Shown piece by piece: positions 33,839 to 36,183 of a stretch of 36,183 nt of DNA (position 1 is the stretch's first letter; each line of letters starts with the position of its first letter). The notes under the pieces are model-generated. The model saw only the letters and a list, made by a program, of their open reading frames with translations. It was not told the origin of the DNA and made no database searches. The DNA comes from Phaeovulum sp. Lineage in GTDB: Bacteria; Pseudomonadota; Alphaproteobacteria; Rhodobacterales; Rhodobacteraceae. The position numbers and the translations under genes are program-made. The stretch is taken from the NCBI RefSeq assembly GCF_030684035.1, contig NZ_JAUXPI010000059.1:1-36183 (forward strand), given 5' to 3'.

Positions 33839-34216
33839 ATGAACCTTATCGCACAACTCGAAGCCGAGCAGATCGCCGCGCTCGGCAAGGACATTCCCGA
33901 CTTCAAGGCCGGCGATACCATTCGCGTCGGCTACAAGGTGACCGAGGGAACCCGCAGCCGGGTGCAGAACTACGAGGGCGTCTGCATTGCGCGCAAGGGC
34001 GGCTCCACGCTGGCCGCCTCGTTCACCGTGCGCAAGATCTCGTTCGGTGAAGGCGTGGAACGGGTGTTCCCGCTCTATTCGACCAACATCGCCAGCATCG
34101 AGGTGCTGCGCCGTGGCCATGTGCGCCGCGCCAAGCTCTACTATCTGCGCGACCGTCGCGGCAAATCGGCCCGCATCGCGGAAGTGACCAACTACAAACC
34201 CAAAGCCGAAGCCTGA
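33839..34216 (+). CDS. rplS: 50S ribosomal protein L19
   Basis: The 125-residue product starts [15 protein letters not shown] at ATG 33839 after GAAAGGAC. It contains [33 protein letters not shown] and [18 protein letters not shown], diagnostic of L19. An in-frame start at 33824 would include the ribosome site and is rejected. Confidence 0.96.
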   Translation: MNLIAQLEAEQIAALGKDIPDFKAGDTIRVGYKVTEGTRSRVQNYEGVCIARKGGSTLAASFTVRKISFGEGVERVFPLYSTNIASIEVLRRGHVRRAKLYYLRDRRGKSARIAEVTNYKPKAEA

Positions 34217-34227
34217 GGAGCGGGACC

Positions 34228-34449
34228 ATGAAAAAAGACATTCACCCCGGCTATCACTTCATCGACGTGAAGATGACCGACGGCACCGTGTTCCGCACCC
34301 GCTCCACCTGGGGCAAGGCAGGCGAACAGATGTCGCTTGAAATCGACCCGCTGGTGCACCCCGCCTGGACCGGCGGCAGCGCCAAGCTGATGGATACCGG
34401 CGGCCGCGTTTCCAAGTTCAAGAACAAATACGCGGGCCTCGGTTTCTGA
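34228..34449 (+). CDS. rpmE: 50S ribosomal protein L31
   Basis: The 73-residue protein [20 protein letters not shown]... with HPAWTGG and [11 protein letters not shown] is L31. It has no cysteine, so it is the zinc-independent form. It is 11 bases after rplS and is the last gene before a strong terminator. Confidence 0.94.
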   Translation: MKKDIHPGYHFIDVKMTDGTVFRTRSTWGKAGEQMSLEIDPLVHPAWTGGSAKLMDTGGRVSKFKNKYAGLGF

Positions 34450-34490
34450 GCCGCTTGCGCTTTCGTATTGGAGGCGCACAAGATATAGTG

Positions 34491-34518
34491 AAGGCGCGCC
34501 CGCAACGGCGCGCCTTTT
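34491..34518 (+). terminator. Rho-independent terminator of the ribosomal block
   Basis: A perfect 10-bp stem, AAGGCGCGCC (34491-34500) with GGCGCGCCTT (34507-34516), has a 6-base loop and a 4-T run (34515-34518). It follows rpmE by about 40 bases. Confidence 0.88.
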
Positions 34519-34542
34519 GAGTCTCAACCGGGGGCAGAGTCG

Positions 34543-35352
34543 GTGGCGCATATCATCGTGATGGGCAATGAAAAGGGCGGCACCGGCAAGTCGACCACCT
34601 GCATGCATGTGGCAACCGCATTGGCGCGCATGGGCCACCGGGTCGGCGCGCTCGACCTTGACCTGCGCCAGCAGAGCTTTGCCCGCTACATCGAGAACCG
34701 GCAGGCGTTTCTGGCGCGCGAGGGGCTGCAGCTTGCCAGCCCCGAATACCGCGATCTGCCCGAGATCGACGCTTCGCGCCTCGCGCCTGCCGAAAACGTT
34801 TTTGACCACCGGCTTTCGGCGGCGGTCTCGGCGCTGGAAACCGAGGTCGATTTCATCGTCATCGATTGCCCCGGCAGCCACACCCGGCTCAGCCAGGTGG
34901 CGCATTCGCTGGCCGATACGCTGGTGACCCCGCTCAACGACAGCTTCATCGACTTTGACCTTCTGGCCCGCATCGACCCCGAAACCAGCCGCGTGACCGG
35001 CCCCTCGATCTATTCCGAAATGGTCTGGAACGCGCGCCAGCTGCGCGCCCGCGCCGGGTTGAAACCGATCGACTGGGTGGTGCTGCGCAACCGGCTGGGC
35101 GCGCAGCAGATGCACAACAAGAAAAAGGTCGGGGCCGCACTGGAACAACTGTCCCGCCGCATCGGCTTTCGCGTCGCCCCCGGCTTTGCCGAGCGGGTGA
35201 TCTTCCGCGAGCTGTTCCCGCGCGGCCTGACACTTCTCGATCTGCGCGATGTCGGGGTCGAAACCCTCAACATCTCCAACGTCGCCGCGCGGCAGGAACT
35301 CCGCGAGTTGATGCAGGCGCTGCGCCTGCCCGGGGTGACGGTGAATTTCTGA
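34543..35352 (+). CDS. mipZ: MipZ-type ParA-family division-site ATPase
   Basis: MipZ forms a polar gradient that blocks FtsZ assembly away from midcell in alphaproteobacteria. The start is GTG 34543 after GGGGGCAGAG. The 269-residue product begins AHIIVMGNEKGGTGKSTTCMH, with the deviant Walker A KGGTGKST (11-18). It also has ALDLDLRQQSFARYIENR (Walker A') and VDFIVIDCPGSHTRLS (Walker B), as in MipZ rather than Soj/ParA. No parB is nearby, as usual for mipZ. Confidence 0.9.
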   Translation: MAHIIVMGNEKGGTGKSTTCMHVATALARMGHRVGALDLDLRQQSFARYIENRQAFLAREGLQLASPEYRDLPEIDASRLAPAENVFDHRLSAAVSALETEVDFIVIDCPGSHTRLSQVAHSLADTLVTPLNDSFIDFDLLARIDPETSRVTGPSIYSEMVWNARQLRARAGLKPIDWVVLRNRLGAQQMHNKKKVGAALEQLSRRIGFRVAPGFAERVIFRELFPRGLTLLDLRDVGVETLNISNVAARQELRELMQALRLPGVTVNF

Positions 35353-35384
35353 AGCGGCCTTGGCGCGGCGCGACTGCACCGGCC

Positions 35385-35550
35385 CGGCCCGGCACCCCCG
35401 AGGCACCAAGCCTTGCGCTCGCCACCCTCTTCGGCGTCGCCTCCTATTGGGGCCTGACCGCGGCAATGCGGATGGGCGAGGTCTCGGTGATCACCCCCTT
35501 CCGCTACAGGCGGCCGGTGTTCGCGCTGGTGCTGGGGGTGGCGGGTGAAG
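35385..35550 (+). pseudogene. Truncated EamA transporter fragment
   Basis: A frame around 35394-35540 reads TPEAPSLALATLFGVASYW, then GLTAAMRMGEVSVITPFRYRRPVFALVLGVA. This matches the middle of the second EamA repeat of DMT exporters. There is no N-terminal half and no proper start, and the frame runs into the hairpin region after residue GVAG. It is a different gene from the EamA at 21561. Confidence 0.7.
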
Positions 35551-35596
35551 CATACTCCGAGTGGGTGCCAATCGGGTGCCGTCTGCTTGGGGAGAT

Positions 35597-35882
35597 GGCG
35601 CAAGCGCCTGCCGCAATGCCCCGAGGGCCGGATTGCCGAAGGTCCGGTGGACCTTCGCCCGGCCCGATTGCCTGAGAGGCGCAAGCCGGAAGGCAAGGGG
35701 GGTGAGGGATGCCCCGGAGCGCGCCAATCGGGGCGCGCCTGGCTGGGGTGATGTGGGATCAAGAAGGCGTCCAGTGGACGCCTTCCCCACCGAACGCCCG
35801 CCCGCGTCGGGCGGGCCGGGAGCGCGTTTTCGCGCCTGCCACGGGCAGGCAGGCGCGGCCCGATTTGTCCGGTGACAAATCG
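35597..35882. repeat. Cluster of short perfect hairpins
   Basis: At least five tight palindromes with 3-4 base loops lie here. They are GAAGGTCC-GGT-GGACCTTC (35638-35656), a 10-bp stem with AGT loop (35763-35785), a 9-bp stem GCCCGCCCG (35796-35816), GCCTGCC-ACG-GGCAGGC (35834-35850), and CGATTTGTC-CGGT-GACAAATCG (35861-35882). Weaker ones lie at 35597-35608 and 35719-35738. No reading frame through this stretch looks coding. Confidence 0.85.
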
Positions 35883-36123
35883 AGCAAGGGAAGGGTGGCG
35901 CGCCGGGGCAACGAAAGGGCGCGCTCGAGCCGAGGTGCCAAATCGCCGCCCCCGAGCATTGCGCAGCGCATGCCGGCCCCTCCCCCTCAACGCCCGCATA
36001 TGCACGGTCGGGGGTGCAACTCAACGAAGTTTCTCACTTCCCGAGGCTTTGATGATGTGACCGCCCCCCGACGGCATCAACGTGCCAAGGTGGGTCATCA
36101 ACGATCCACAAAGCAGAGCGGTC
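35883..36123 (+). other. Non-coding stretch before the IS110 transposase, possible left end
   Basis: No gene is visible here. The boundary of the insertion element was not resolved. IS110-group elements keep a structured guide (bridge) RNA in a non-coding end next to the transposase gene. The stretch from about 36000 to 36123 could contain part of it, but I could not define a fold. Confidence 0.3.
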
Positions 36124-36183
36124 ATGTCGGAGATTATCACGGTCGGGCTCGATCTGGCGAAGAATGTATTCCAGGTTCATGGA
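36124..36183 (+). mobile_element. IS110-family transposase, 5' end only
   Basis: The last 60 bases encode MSEIITVGLDLAKNVFQVHG, the N terminus of IS110-family DEDD transposases. GLDLAKNVF includes the first catalytic Asp. The rest lies beyond the window. The IS110 versus IS1111 subgroup cannot be settled from 20 residues. Confidence 0.85.

Overview
The window looks like chromosomal DNA of a high-G+C alphaproteobacterium, most probably Rhodobacteraceae/Paracoccaceae. Signs are the MipZ-type ParA ATPase, the ffh-rpsP-rimM-trmD-rplS-rpmE order, the TSUP/TIGR02186 pair, the YcjX/YcjF pair, and family-typical intergenic palindromes. The left edge lies inside a perfect repeat and the right edge inside an IS110-family transposase, so the window may be a whole assembly contig broken at repeats (inference).

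Layout. (1) 1-8122, plus strand: the most unusual part. The tail of one gene is followed by a complete exported beta-propeller gene with the same 3' end. Then come four periplasmic c-type cytochromes (one diheme, three monoheme), a DUF2271 protein carrying an ApbE-type flavinylation motif (D-G-R-S-G-A-S), a PepSY membrane protein fused to a flavodoxin/FAD/NAD(P)H reductase, and ApbE itself. An FNR-type box with class II promoter spacing precedes the propeller gene. I read this as an anaerobically induced electron-transfer system built around a histidine-rich propeller that may bind copper (N2O reductase or thiocyanate dehydrogenase-like fold). The substrate is unknown.

(2) 8171-11707: a RecD-like helicase, a stand-alone Lrp/AsnC ligand-binding domain, a TIGR02186 protein and a TauE/SafE exporter. 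(3) 11784-17194, minus strand: a purine nucleoside uptake and salvage operon (BMP binding protein, double ATPase, two permeases, purine nucleoside phosphorylase). (4) 17324-18943, minus strand: nfuA-tsaB-rimI. (5) 19078-23801: a universal stress protein, a frameshifted membrane-protein gene, a branched-chain aminotransferase, an EamA transporter, a VOC protein and truA. (6) 23880-24395: a G-rich degenerate repeat tract. (7) 24488-27867: ycjX-ycjF and a LysR regulator. (8) 28124-34449: ffh, two GNATs, chorismate mutase, rpsP, rimM, a membrane protein, trmD, rplS and rpmE, a translation and secretion block closed by a strong terminator. (9) 34543-36183: mipZ, a truncated EamA gene, a cluster of tight hairpins, and the start of an IS110 transposase.

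No tRNA, rRNA or CRISPR array was seen. Family assignments come from motif recognition without database searches.
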